Source: Paludibacterium purpuratum
GTDB taxonomy: Bacteria; Pseudomonadota; Gammaproteobacteria; Burkholderiales; Chromobacteriaceae
Reading direction: 5' to 3'
Assembly (NCBI RefSeq): GCF_004363805.1
Contig: NZ_SNZP01000009.1
Coordinates: forward strand, 62,001-126,000
DNA: 64,000 nucleotides
The position numbers and the translations under genes were made by a program. Position 1 is the first letter of the stretch. Each line of letters starts with the position of its first letter. Under the pieces are notes generated by a model that was not told the DNA's origin, ran no database searches, and saw only the letters and a list, made by a program, of their open reading frames with translations. Positions 1 to 7,294 of this stretch are shown one piece after another.

Positions 1-36
1 ATGACCAATCCTCTCGTTCGCGGCAATCGTCGTCAT
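1..36 (-). CDS. Start of an unidentified gene in the EPS locus (partial)
   Basis: An ATG at 36 follows the epsL stop by 14 bases and opens a frame (MTTIAANERIGH) that runs off the window. Its position directly after epsL fits the next gene of an exopolysaccharide operon. The short N-terminus could suit a chain-length or tyrosine-kinase protein, but 12 codons cannot decide this. Confidence 0.4.
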   Translation of the reverse strand, partial: MTTIAANERIGH

Positions 37-50
37 GGGCTCGATTGCCG

Positions 51-1226
51 TCAGAAATAGAGCCTGACCGTGGCACCCAACTGGTTATCGACATAGCTGT
101 CGACGTCCGATTGCGATGAGCGCACCGCACGCGACACATAAGGCGTTATCTCCACGGCGCGGTCCGGTCGAAACACCAGCGATACCCGCAACATGCGCGT
201 GCGCTCGCAGCCGATCGGTGTGGCGTCGTATTGGCGTTTTTCATCGCGCCACTCAACGTTCATTGAGGTTTTCTCACTGATTGTGTCGCTCAGGCGCAGA
301 TAACGATTGCGGTGGATCGTCGGCGTTCGAGAACGCCCCGGGTCATCGAAATCGCGTTCGATGCCCAAAGAAATCGCGACCTTGCCGCTGGCGAGCCAGC
401 GCCACGCCAACGCACCGATCCCGCGAGACACCGCCGCCTCCCCCGCGACACTCGCCCCCACCCGACCGGCGCGTCCGCTTAATTGGCTCTTGGCACTCAA
501 TGGCCAAACCAGATCGAAGCGCAGATAGCGCAGCCGATATGCGTCGCTCCCCGCCCCGGCCGCCGGATCGGCGACCGGGTTCACCCGCCGCTGCTCCACA
601 TGCACCCCGAACACACTGCCGCGCGGGGTCGACCAGCTCGCACCGAACGTCGCCGACCTCAGGTCATCGTCATAGTTTGTCTGCGCCGAATGGCGCTCGC
701 GGGTCAGGCCCGACTCGCCATCCAGCCCCAGCCATGCGTTAGGCGCCCAGAGCGCCCGCACACGCAAGGTTCGATCGCGCACTTCGTCTTGCGCCACACC
801 GGGCGCATAACCGGCATCGACGCGGTCATTGCGATCGGACAGATTCAACAGCCCCGACCACTGCTCGCCCACCGCCCAGTCCCAGCCGAGGTCGTGCTGC
901 CAACTTGAATAGTTGAAATTCCGGTAATCGCTGTACTGGTTGCGGTTGAATTGACCATCAATGCGCCACGTCTGCCGCGAGTGCCGCGTCTCGGCATGCC
1001 ATCCCATCCCAGCGGATCGAATCCAATCGCCCCGGCCTTTGTCGCCATAGCCCAATGGCACGCTCTGACCCGGCCCAAGCAGCAGTACGTTGTCGTCGAA
1101 GCGCAAACCGGCCGAGGCGAACAGACGGATGCCGTCGGTCGGGGCATAGGCCGCCTTGGCCACAGACCCGACCGTCCCCAGACACAACAACAGCACAGTC
1201 GCTTTACTTGGCCGCAAAGCACGCAC
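51..1226 (-). CDS. epsL: EpsL-like outer-membrane beta-barrel protein of exopolysaccharide export
   Basis: 391 aa with an N-terminal signal peptide (hydrophobic VLLLCLGTVGSVAKA, cleavage near residue 25). The rest consists of alternating amphipathic, Tyr/Trp/Arg-rich strands and ends in the aromatic C-terminus RLYF, typical of an outer-membrane barrel signal. The pattern (FASAGLRFDDNVLLL near the N-terminus, regular barrel strands) fits the EpsL family found with XrtB/PEP-CTERM polysaccharide loci. It would act in the outer membrane during polysaccharide secretion. It lies 11 bases downstream of a small PEP-CTERM-like gene and just before another gene on the same strand, so it belongs to an operon continuing left of the window. 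The family is recognised from general features, so the gene name is provisional. Confidence 0.65.
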   Translation of the reverse strand: MRALRPSKATVLLLCLGTVGSVAKAAYAPTDGIRLFASAGLRFDDNVLLLGPGQSVPLGYGDKGRGDWIRSAGMGWHAETRHSRQTWRIDGQFNRNQYSDYRNFNYSSWQHDLGWDWAVGEQWSGLLNLSDRNDRVDAGYAPGVAQDEVRDRTLRVRALWAPNAWLGLDGESGLTRERHSAQTNYDDDLRSATFGASWSTPRGSVFGVHVEQRRVNPVADPAAGAGSDAYRLRYLRFDLVWPLSAKSQLSGRAGRVGASVAGEAAVSRGIGALAWRWLASGKVAISLGIERDFDDPGRSRTPTIHRNRYLRLSDTISEKTSMNVEWRDEKRQYDATPIGCERTRMLRVSLVFRPDRAVEITPYVSRAVRSSQSDVDSYVDNQLGATVRLYF

Positions 1227-1237
1227 ACCGACCCGGC

Positions 1238-1438
1238 CTACAAGCCGAGAAACTTGCGGCTACGGCGCATGATCAACGGCACCACCAGCCCCACCGCCAA
1301 AGTCAGCAAGGTCGATGTCTCAGCCGCCGGGGCCGTGTCGAGCACGACCCGCGCGGCACGGGCGCCGGGCTCGGCTGCCTGCGACGCACAGGCAGCAATC
1401 AAAATCCAACAAGCCAATCCGTATAGCTTCGCCACCAT
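1238..1438 (-). CDS. Small exported protein with PEP-CTERM-like sorting tail (66 aa)
   Basis: The start at 1438 is chosen because GAAGGAG lies a few bases upstream; a longer frame to 1570 has no such site. The protein has an N-terminal signal segment (LYGLACWILIAACASQA), a short Ala-rich middle, then PAAETSTLL, a hydrophobic stretch (LTLAVGLVVPLIM) and the basic end RRSRKFLGL. This Pro/Glu-Thr-Ser motif, membrane segment and basic tail mimic the tripartite PEP-CTERM signal handled by exosortases. The adjacent epsL supports this reading. The motif departs from canonical VPEP, so sorting is inferred. No exosortase gene is visible in the window. Confidence 0.6.
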   Translation of the reverse strand: MVAKLYGLACWILIAACASQAAEPGARAARVVLDTAPAAETSTLLTLAVGLVVPLIMRRSRKFLGL

Positions 1439-2067
1439 CTTCAATCTCCTTCGCGTAGCCAAAGCTTCACCATCGACATCGAGCGCTACGCAACGTAAGG
1501 ACAAATGGATAAACCGAACTCGCCGGACAAGGTTGGATCGGTACAGCGGAGGCATGGGGCTCATGCCCATACCGCCGCGCTGTCGCGATAGCCACCGGCG
1601 CCAGAGACCAGCTCACACCCGTGAATGGGATGACGTAGAACGGCGCCTGCGAAGATGTGTAGAAGGATCGCCCTCGACAGAGGGCGCACCTGTATGATTG
1701 GTCGGGCACAGAATCTACGTGCCGCCCATGTTTTACCCGTTTGACATTAAAATATACTGCCCTTTATGCCCATATCGGCTACACTCGCAGGGTCTATACA
1801 CCGATAATGCGTCTCATTCTTCTTGCCGCAAAATATGGCGGCAGACGACAAACCCCGCCTAGCTGCTGCGTAAATACCGCCGTTTCGGCGGGCGACAAGC
1901 GGAAGCGTAAAACGCCCCTGATCGAAATAACGGCCGGCACAGCCAAAGGTCGTGGACAGCACGATCGCCACCAGAATGGCCCCATAAAACATAATGATAT
2001 TGGATCTTTTTAAGACACCATTCTTGCAGTATCTTAGCCGGATGCAACGAAGCCACCGTCACAAGAA
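1439..2067. other. 629-bp intergenic region, mostly unassigned
   Basis: No convincing gene is seen. A perfect 7-bp hairpin with a GACA loop lies at 1669-1686 (CGCCCTC/GAGGGCG). A minus-strand frame at 1747-1992 (81 aa) begins with a hydrophobic stretch ending TTFGC, which resembles a lipoprotein signal, but it lacks a good ribosome site and its C-terminal half looks unstructured. The promoter of the leftward epsL operon must lie here. Confidence 0.4.
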
Positions 2068-3423
2068 ATGGGCACCCAGGTGACCGCCCGCCTGGCGCAA
2101 TCCCAGCATCGACGCGTGTTGATGCTCGCCATTCCCATCGTGCTCGCCAACCTCACCCAACCGATACTCGGCGCCGTCGATACCGCCGTCGCAGGCCACT
2201 TAGGCAGTGCGACCAATCTAGGCGGCGTCGCGCTTGGCGGCCTCTTCTTCAACTTCGTGTTCTGGGGTTTTGGCTTTCTGCGCATGGGCACGACAGGGCT
2301 CGTCGCCCAAGCGTTCGGCGCCCAGGATTTGGCGGCCTTGCGCGCCAATGTCGTGCGCGCACTGCTATTGGCGTTCGGCATCGGCCTCCTGATCCTCTCC
2401 GTGCAGGCGCCGCTGATCCGCCGAGCACTCGAACTCATCGGCGGCAGCGACGCGGTGCTGCGCAACGCGCGCCTCTATTGCCATGCTCGCATCGGCTCGG
2501 CGCCGTTCGCGCTCGCGAACTATGTCGTGCTCGGCTATCTGCTCGGCACACAGCGGGTACGCATCGCGCTGGCCTTACAGATATTGATCAACGCCGTTAA
2601 CGTGCTTGCCGTATTGACCTACGTTTACCGCTTCGGCTGGGGCATCTCGGGGATCGGTGCGGCGACGGCGACCGCCGACGTGATCGGCTTTGTATGCGGC
2701 GCGGCGGTGCTATGGCATCTGCGACCGCATGGACTCGCGCCACTCGCATGGCACACGCTCGCCGACGCGGCGTCGCTCAAGCGGCTTGTCGCCATCAACC
2801 GCGACATCTTTTTGCGGACCCTGTGTCTGCTGGGGGCATTTGGCTGGTTCGCGCACCTCGGCGCGCGCCAAGGCGATGCGATCCTGGCCGCCAATGCGCT
2901 GTTGCTCAATTTCCAAACCTTCATGGCCTATGGCCTCGATGGCTTCGCACATGCCGCCGAGGCGCTGGTCGGCATGGCCATCGGTCGCCGCGACCGCGAT
3001 GCGTTCCGGCAGGCCGTGAATGTGAACTTGATCTGGTCGGCGCTCGGCGCCTGCGGTTTCGCACTGGTTTACGGGTTCGCCGGCGGCGGGATCATCGACA
3101 CGCTCACCGATCAGCCCGCCATACGCACTGTCGCGCAGACATTTTTGCCCTGGGTGGTATTTTTGCCGTTGGTTTCGGTATGGGGATTCCTGCTCGACGG
3201 CGTTTTCATCGGCGCGACGCGGACGCACGAGTTGATGCGGACGATGGCGGTCTCGTTCGCCCTATTTCTCGGCGCGTCAGAGATGCTGGTCGCCCCCTTC
3301 GGCAATCATGGGCTCTGGCTCGCACTACTGATTTTCATGGCGGCACGCGGTTTGATGCTTGCGCTGCACTTGCCGCGAATCACCGCGGCGATTCAACCGG
3401 TTTCGCCGCGGCAAAGACCGTAA
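2068..3423 (+). CDS. MATE family (DinF-type) cation-coupled multidrug exporter
   Basis: 451 aa, about twelve membrane segments, the usual MATE length. The N-terminal half carries the family pattern (LAIPIVLANLTQPILGAVDTAVAGHLG, then FLRMGTTGLVAQAFGA), which corresponds to the DinF branch. It would export cationic compounds across the inner membrane using a Na+ or H+ gradient. The ATG at 2068 has only a weak purine-rich stretch upstream (CAAGAA). The gene stands alone and is followed after 77 bases by chrA on the same strand; no shared regulation is visible. Confidence 0.9.
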   Translation: MGTQVTARLAQSQHRRVLMLAIPIVLANLTQPILGAVDTAVAGHLGSATNLGGVALGGLFFNFVFWGFGFLRMGTTGLVAQAFGAQDLAALRANVVRALLLAFGIGLLILSVQAPLIRRALELIGGSDAVLRNARLYCHARIGSAPFALANYVVLGYLLGTQRVRIALALQILINAVNVLAVLTYVYRFGWGISGIGAATATADVIGFVCGAAVLWHLRPHGLAPLAWHTLADAASLKRLVAINRDIFLRTLCLLGAFGWFAHLGARQGDAILAANALLLNFQTFMAYGLDGFAHAAEALVGMAIGRRDRDAFRQAVNVNLIWSALGACGFALVYGFAGGGIIDTLTDQPAIRTVAQTFLPWVVFLPLVSVWGFLLDGVFIGATRTHELMRTMAVSFALFLGASEMLVAPFGNHGLWLALLIFMAARGLMLALHLPRITAAIQPVSPRQRP

Positions 3424-3500
3424 CGCTTCCGCTTCATTGCCTTTTTACGCGCTAACGAATTAAGTTATCTAAATAACGACAGCAAAAGTACGATAGGACG

Positions 3501-4691
3501 ATGGAGACCAAAAACACCTCGCCACTGAGTATCTTCCTGATCTTCCTACGGCTCGGGGCGACCTGCTTCGGCGGCCCGATTGCCCACCTCGGCTACTTCC
3601 GCGAGGAATTCGTCCGGCGGCGACAATGGCTGGATGATCATGCCTATGGCGATCTGGTCTCTTTGAGCCAATTTCTTCCCGGCCCGGCGAGCAGCCAGGT
3701 TGGCATAGGTCTTGGATTGTTTCGCGGCGGTTTGACCGGCGCCATTGCCGCCTGGTTGGGCTTCACGCTGCCGTCCGCCATCGCCTTGGTTCTGTTCGGC
3801 CTCGTGTTGGCGCACAGCGGCAACGCGACAGGCGGCGCCTGGTTGCACGGACTGAAAGTCGCGGCCGTCGCGGTCGTGGCTCAAGCGCTGTGGGGAATGG
3901 GTAAAAATCTGTGTCCGGACAAAGAGAGAGCCACCCTGGCGGTGCTTGCCGCCGCGGCCGTCGCGGCCGAGCCAAGCGCCTGGACCCAGATCATGGCGAT
4001 TGCCGTGAGCGCGCTCGTGGGCTGGCGCTGGCTTAGTCCGGCCGAAGCCTTGCCACACAGCCCGTTCCCGGTACGACTGAGCAAGCGCGCCGGCATCATC
4101 GCGCTGGCGCTGTTCGCGGCCATACTGACGCTGCTGCCGATCTACGCCAGTCGAAGCGGGATCTATCACATTCAGCTATTCGACAGCTTCTTCCGCGCCG
4201 GCGCCTTGGTGTTCGGGGGCGGGCATGTGGTCTTGCCTGTGCTGCAGGCGGAAGTTGTCCCGCGCGGCTGGGTATCTCGCGATGCCTTTTTGGCCGGTTA
4301 CGGTGCGGCACAAGCGGTGCCCGGGCCGCTATTCACCTTTGCCGCCTACCTTGGCGCCGTATCGACCGGCTCGGCCAATCCATGGCTGAATGCAACCATC
4401 GCGACCATCGCGATCTTTCTGCCCGGCTTTCTGTTGATGATCGGCGCACTTCCCCTCTGGGAGGCACTGCGCGCGCATCCGGCCATGCAACGCGCCATGC
4501 AAGGGGTCAATGCCTCGGTCGTCGGCCTGCTGCTCGCCGCCTTTTATCAGCCAGTGTGGACCAGCGCCATTCACGCGCCCGGCGACTTTACCTTAGCCGT
4601 CGCGGCCTTCCTGCTGCTTGTATTCTGGAAGCTGCCTTCCTGGTTGGTGGTCATGCTGTGTGCCGCGGCAAGTAGCCTGGGACTCCTGTGA
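3501..4691 (+). CDS. chrA: ChrA chromate efflux transporter (two-domain form)
   Basis: 396 aa containing two homologous CHR halves. The N-terminal half shows FLRLGATCFGGPIAHLGYFREEFVRRRQWL and SLSQFLPGPASSQVG. The second half (from about residue 215) repeats the theme with FRAGALVFGGGHVVLPVLQAEVV and GYGAAQAVPGPLFTFAAYLG. These FGGP/FGGG and PGP motifs are diagnostic of the CHR superfamily of inner-membrane chromate/anion exporters. The gene lies immediately before the copper island, so the block appears metal-resistance oriented. No ChrB-type regulator is present. Confidence 0.93.
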   Translation: METKNTSPLSIFLIFLRLGATCFGGPIAHLGYFREEFVRRRQWLDDHAYGDLVSLSQFLPGPASSQVGIGLGLFRGGLTGAIAAWLGFTLPSAIALVLFGLVLAHSGNATGGAWLHGLKVAAVAVVAQALWGMGKNLCPDKERATLAVLAAAAVAAEPSAWTQIMAIAVSALVGWRWLSPAEALPHSPFPVRLSKRAGIIALALFAAILTLLPIYASRSGIYHIQLFDSFFRAGALVFGGGHVVLPVLQAEVVPRGWVSRDAFLAGYGAAQAVPGPLFTFAAYLGAVSTGSANPWLNATIATIAIFLPGFLLMIGALPLWEALRAHPAMQRAMQGVNASVVGLLLAAFYQPVWTSAIHAPGDFTLAVAAFLLLVFWKLPSWLVVMLCAAASSLGLL

Positions 4692-4732
4692 CATGGCAGA
4701 TTCCGGTCATCGAATACCGCTCTTGGCTTGGC

Positions 4733-4746
4733 TGACGACACTGTAA
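4733..4746. promoter_or_regulatory. Imperfect CusR-type box before the first copK
   Basis: TGACG-ACAC-TGTAA matches the T[GT]ACA-N4-TGT[AC]A pattern of the two stronger boxes at 13103 and 15304 except at one base. It lies about 110 bases upstream of the copK start. It is inferred to be a weaker site for the same response regulator. Confidence 0.4.
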
Positions 4747-4853
4747 TCTTCAAGCCATCTTCTCGTCAGTAGCGACTTGCTAAATTGTTCGCATGGATGG
4801 AGATACGGCGTTTCCGTCTCTCTATTGATCGATGATTTAAAAGGAACCTACAC

Positions 4854-5129
4854 ATGAACAAAATCATTTTTGCGGCACTCTTGGGCGGTGTGTTTACCTC
4901 TGCAGCATTTGCCGTGGATTTCAACCCGCAACAAGTCGAGCTGAAGGATGGCACGGGCTTGGTTGTTTTCGAGGATGGCAAGACGGCCATGGTCGATCAG
5001 TACGGGCACACCATGAAGATGGATCAAAGCGCGGTCATGGAAACGAAAGCAGGGACTCAAATTGCCATGAACGGCAATGAAGTTCAGCGTCTGCAGCAAT
5101 TCCAAAAGCAAACCCGCGCGCACAAGTAA
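4854..5129 (+). CDS. copK: CopK-family periplasmic copper-binding protein (copy 1)
   Basis: 91 aa with a cleavable signal peptide (KIIFAALLGGVFTSAAFA). The mature part follows the CopK pattern: VELKDGTGLVVFEDGKTAMVD, YGHTMKMD, VMETKAGTQIAMNGNEVQRL. The family, known from Cupriavidus metallidurans, binds Cu(I)/Cu(II) in the periplasm through Met residues and is strongly copper induced. The start follows AAAAGGA. A DUF2933-like membrane protein gene follows after 51 bases, and a second copK lies at 15426 on the far side of the cus operon. The two copies are clearly related (EYGH/QYGH, METK/MQSK, MNGNE/MDSNE). Confidence 0.9.
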   Translation: MNKIIFAALLGGVFTSAAFAVDFNPQQVELKDGTGLVVFEDGKTAMVDQYGHTMKMDQSAVMETKAGTQIAMNGNEVQRLQQFQKQTRAHK

Positions 5130-5180
5130 GTGCCGGCACCCCGATTCGCCACACTACTACCTCACTCATTGGAGCTACCC

Positions 5181-5408
5181 ATGAAATCTTGCTGCTCGAA
5201 TAGTAAAAGCCGCTGGCCAATGGTCATCATGATCGGACTGCTGGCGGTCATCGCCGGATTACTGACGTTCGGCAACGCGCGCGGTGCCTCGCTGGCAGCG
5301 CTGCCGCTGTTATCGGTACTGATCTGTCCGTTGATGATGTTCGTGATGATGTACCTGATGCCGCGCCAGCATGACGAGAAGGCATCGGCGAACACCGATA
5401 AGTCCTAG
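5181..5408 (+). CDS. Small two-helix membrane protein, DUF2933-like
   Basis: The start at 5181 is taken because GGAG lies just upstream; the open frame extends to 5130 without a ribosome site. The 75-aa product begins MKSCCSNSKSRW, with a Cys pair. It has one membrane segment (VIMIGLLAVIAGLLTF) and a second Met-rich one (LLSVLICPLMMFVMMYLMP), then a charged tail with His. This arrangement with CPLM resembles DUF2933 proteins that accompany copper-resistance genes. It probably forms an operon with copK. Its role is unknown; the Met and Cys content and context suggest copper handling at the inner membrane. Confidence 0.7.
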   Translation: MKSCCSNSKSRWPMVIMIGLLAVIAGLLTFGNARGASLAALPLLSVLICPLMMFVMMYLMPRQHDEKASANTDKS

Positions 5409-5419
5409 ATGGCAATTCA

Positions 5420-5452
5420 AAGACGGACATGGCCGAGCGCCATGTCCGTCTT
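5420..5452. terminator. Bidirectional hairpin between convergent copper genes
   Basis: A perfect 13-bp stem (AAGACGGACATGG / CCATGTCCGTCTT) with a 7-base loop sits between the end of the DUF2933-like gene and the end of the multicopper oxidase gene, which converge here. The T-run is short on both sides. Confidence 0.75.
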
Positions 5453-5461
5453 AATCCCACG

Positions 5462-6946
5462 TCAAATCACTTTAAGCTGTCCCATCATCCCGGCTGCTTC
5501 ATGTTCCAGGATATGGCAATGGAACATGCGGATTCCCGGCCAATGCTGCACGGTTTTGATGCGGACGGTTTCACCGGATTTCAGGTTGACGGTATCGTGC
5601 CAGGCCTTGTAGGGCACCGCGATCGCCTCGCCATCCAGCTCTCGCGACAGCACCTGGAACTGGGTTCCATGCAGGTGGAAGGGATGATCCATGTCGGCCT
5701 GGTTGGCGATTTCCCACACTTCCACATCGCCCGCGCGGCTCTTCAGATCGATCCGGTTCATATCGTATTGCCTGCCATTCACCAGGAACTTCATTTCGTG
5801 CTGGCCGTTGCGCATGGACATGCTTTCGGAGAAGACCACACGTTTGTGTGCGACCGGTTTCCCCAAATCCGGGATGACGACGAGCTTATCCGGCAAAGGC
5901 GGCAGCGCCGAGGCACTGACGGCGGAGAAATCCACGGAAAGAATCGCGATGGGATGCTCCGGCGCCACATCGCCCATCTTGCCGCGGTCGTACACCGCGC
6001 TGACCAGCTTCGCCAGATCCCGCCGCTGGCCGGCGTCGACAATGAATTCCGCGCGTTGCCCAGGAGCCAACAGATACTCCTCTAGACCGGCTTGCGGTTT
6101 TTCCAGCAAACCGCCATCGGTGCCGACCAGGGTGAGCGTCGACCCGGGAAGCTGCAGGCGTAGATAGCGTGCGCTGTTGGCATTCCACACTCGCCAGCGC
6201 TCCCGCCCCTGCGGCGAGAAACGGAGGACGGGTCGGTTCTGGCCGTTGGTCAGCACAAACTGCCCCTCCCGCCCGTTCATCCAGTCGTCGCTATCGTTGG
6301 GGGCGATTTGTCCCCTCGCATCCAACTTCAAATCGGACAAAATCAGCGAACGCTCAGGTATCTGCGCCAGGGGATCCTGTCTGGCTCGCACGATGAAACC
6401 GCCGGCCATCCCGCGGTAAACCTGCTCGGCGGCCAAGAGATGGGGGTGCGGGTGGTACCAATAGCTGCCAGCACACCCCACGGGCAATGTGAAGCGGTAG
6501 GTGTGCGACTGGCCGGGAGCGACGGCATCGTGCGGATTGCCATCCTGCCCTGGCGGCACGGGCAAACCATGCCAGTGGATGGTGGTCGGTTGCGTCAATT
6601 GGTTGACCAGGGTGATTTCGACGTTGTCGCCTTCCGTCACCTCGATCAACGGACCGGGCAAACTGCCGTTGTAGGCCCAGAACTCGGTTGGGCCGGTAGA
6701 CAGCAGCGGCACCCTGGCCGGTGCGGCAATCAGCGTTGCCTTGAACAAGCCGGCTTGCCGGCTTTCATTGATGAGCTTAGGCATCGCGGCAAGATCGGCG
6801 CCTGCGGAGAGCAAGGCGGGATCCAGCAGTGCGGCGGAGCCCACCGGCCCCGGCATGGCCTGGGGCAGAGTTTCAGCCAAGGTCTTCAGGCTGAAGCCGC
6901 CGAGTCCCGACAGCAACATGCCACCTAAAAACGAACGTCTATCCAT
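5462..6946 (-). CDS. Tat-exported multicopper oxidase (CueO/CopA-like, copper resistance)
   Basis: 494 aa. The N-terminus MDRRSFLGG is a twin-arginine signal. All copper ligand motifs of a three-domain multicopper oxidase are visible: TIHWHGLPVP (residues 122-131), YWYHPHPH (162-169), HPFHLHG in the C-terminal domain, and HCHILEHEAAGMM (476-488), which supplies the type 1 and trinuclear sites. Such enzymes oxidise Cu(I) to less toxic Cu(II) in the periplasm. Unlike E. coli CueO, there is no long Met-rich insert. It is the last gene of the leftward cusCBA operon, 111 bases after the 78-aa gene. Confidence 0.93.
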   Translation of the reverse strand: MDRRSFLGGMLLSGLGGFSLKTLAETLPQAMPGPVGSAALLDPALLSAGADLAAMPKLINESRQAGLFKATLIAAPARVPLLSTGPTEFWAYNGSLPGPLIEVTEGDNVEITLVNQLTQPTTIHWHGLPVPPGQDGNPHDAVAPGQSHTYRFTLPVGCAGSYWYHPHPHLLAAEQVYRGMAGGFIVRARQDPLAQIPERSLILSDLKLDARGQIAPNDSDDWMNGREGQFVLTNGQNRPVLRFSPQGRERWRVWNANSARYLRLQLPGSTLTLVGTDGGLLEKPQAGLEEYLLAPGQRAEFIVDAGQRRDLAKLVSAVYDRGKMGDVAPEHPIAILSVDFSAVSASALPPLPDKLVVIPDLGKPVAHKRVVFSESMSMRNGQHEMKFLVNGRQYDMNRIDLKSRAGDVEVWEIANQADMDHPFHLHGTQFQVLSRELDGEAIAVPYKAWHDTVNLKSGETVRIKTVQHWPGIRMFHCHILEHEAAGMMGQLKVI

Positions 6947-7057
6947 AACAGCATCCCTTCGTATCCCTATTCTTGTTCGATGTAGCAGCGCCAGGGAGGC
7001 ACCGCAAGGTGCGCATCCCTGGCTGAGACAACGGTCGTCGGCACGAGCCGAGGTCGA

Positions 7058-7294
7058 CTATTGTCCGCCCATATTCATGCCCGACATCATTTTCTGGTAC
7101 TGGGCCTGGTAGATCTTCATATCGGCCATATACGCCTGCAGCAGTTTTTCGCGCTGCTGCGCATCTTGAGTATGCGCGATCTTGGTTGCATCTTGCGCCA
7201 GCGTCTGAATCGATACCGGTGCGGTTTGCGCGGCAAACGCGGCGCCGGAAACCAGCCCGATCAGAACCAAGGGAAACAGCTTATTCAATTTCAT
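7058..7294 (-). CDS. Small Met-tailed periplasmic protein in the cus operon (78 aa)
   Basis: The ATG at 7294 overlaps the cusA stop (ATGA), which implies translational coupling. The product has a clear signal peptide (LFPLVLIGLVSGAAFA), a helical Gln/Ala-rich middle (DAQQREKLLQAYMADMKIYQAQYQKMM) and a Met-rich end (MMSGMNMGG). It resembles in outline the Met-rich protein encoded at 15760 (AERQKLANQLMSTM). No named family was recognised. Position and methionines suggest a periplasmic Cu(I)/Ag(I) carrier passing metal to CusB/CusC or to the adjacent oxidase. Confidence 0.8.
   Translation of the reverse strand: MKLNKLFPLVLIGLVSGAAFAAQTAPVSIQTLAQDATKIAHTQDAQQREKLLQAYMADMKIYQAQYQKMMSGMNMGGQ

Noticed and set aside
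1705-1723. GGCAC-N9-GTGCC inverted repeat upstream of the eps genes, first read as a possible sigma-54 element
   Set aside because: It lacks the -12 GC element at the right spacing; arms are only five bases and may occur by chance.
1747-1992. 81-aa minus-strand frame with a lipoprotein-like N-terminus
   Set aside because: No adequate ribosome site and no recognisable family; kept only as a note in the intergenic region.
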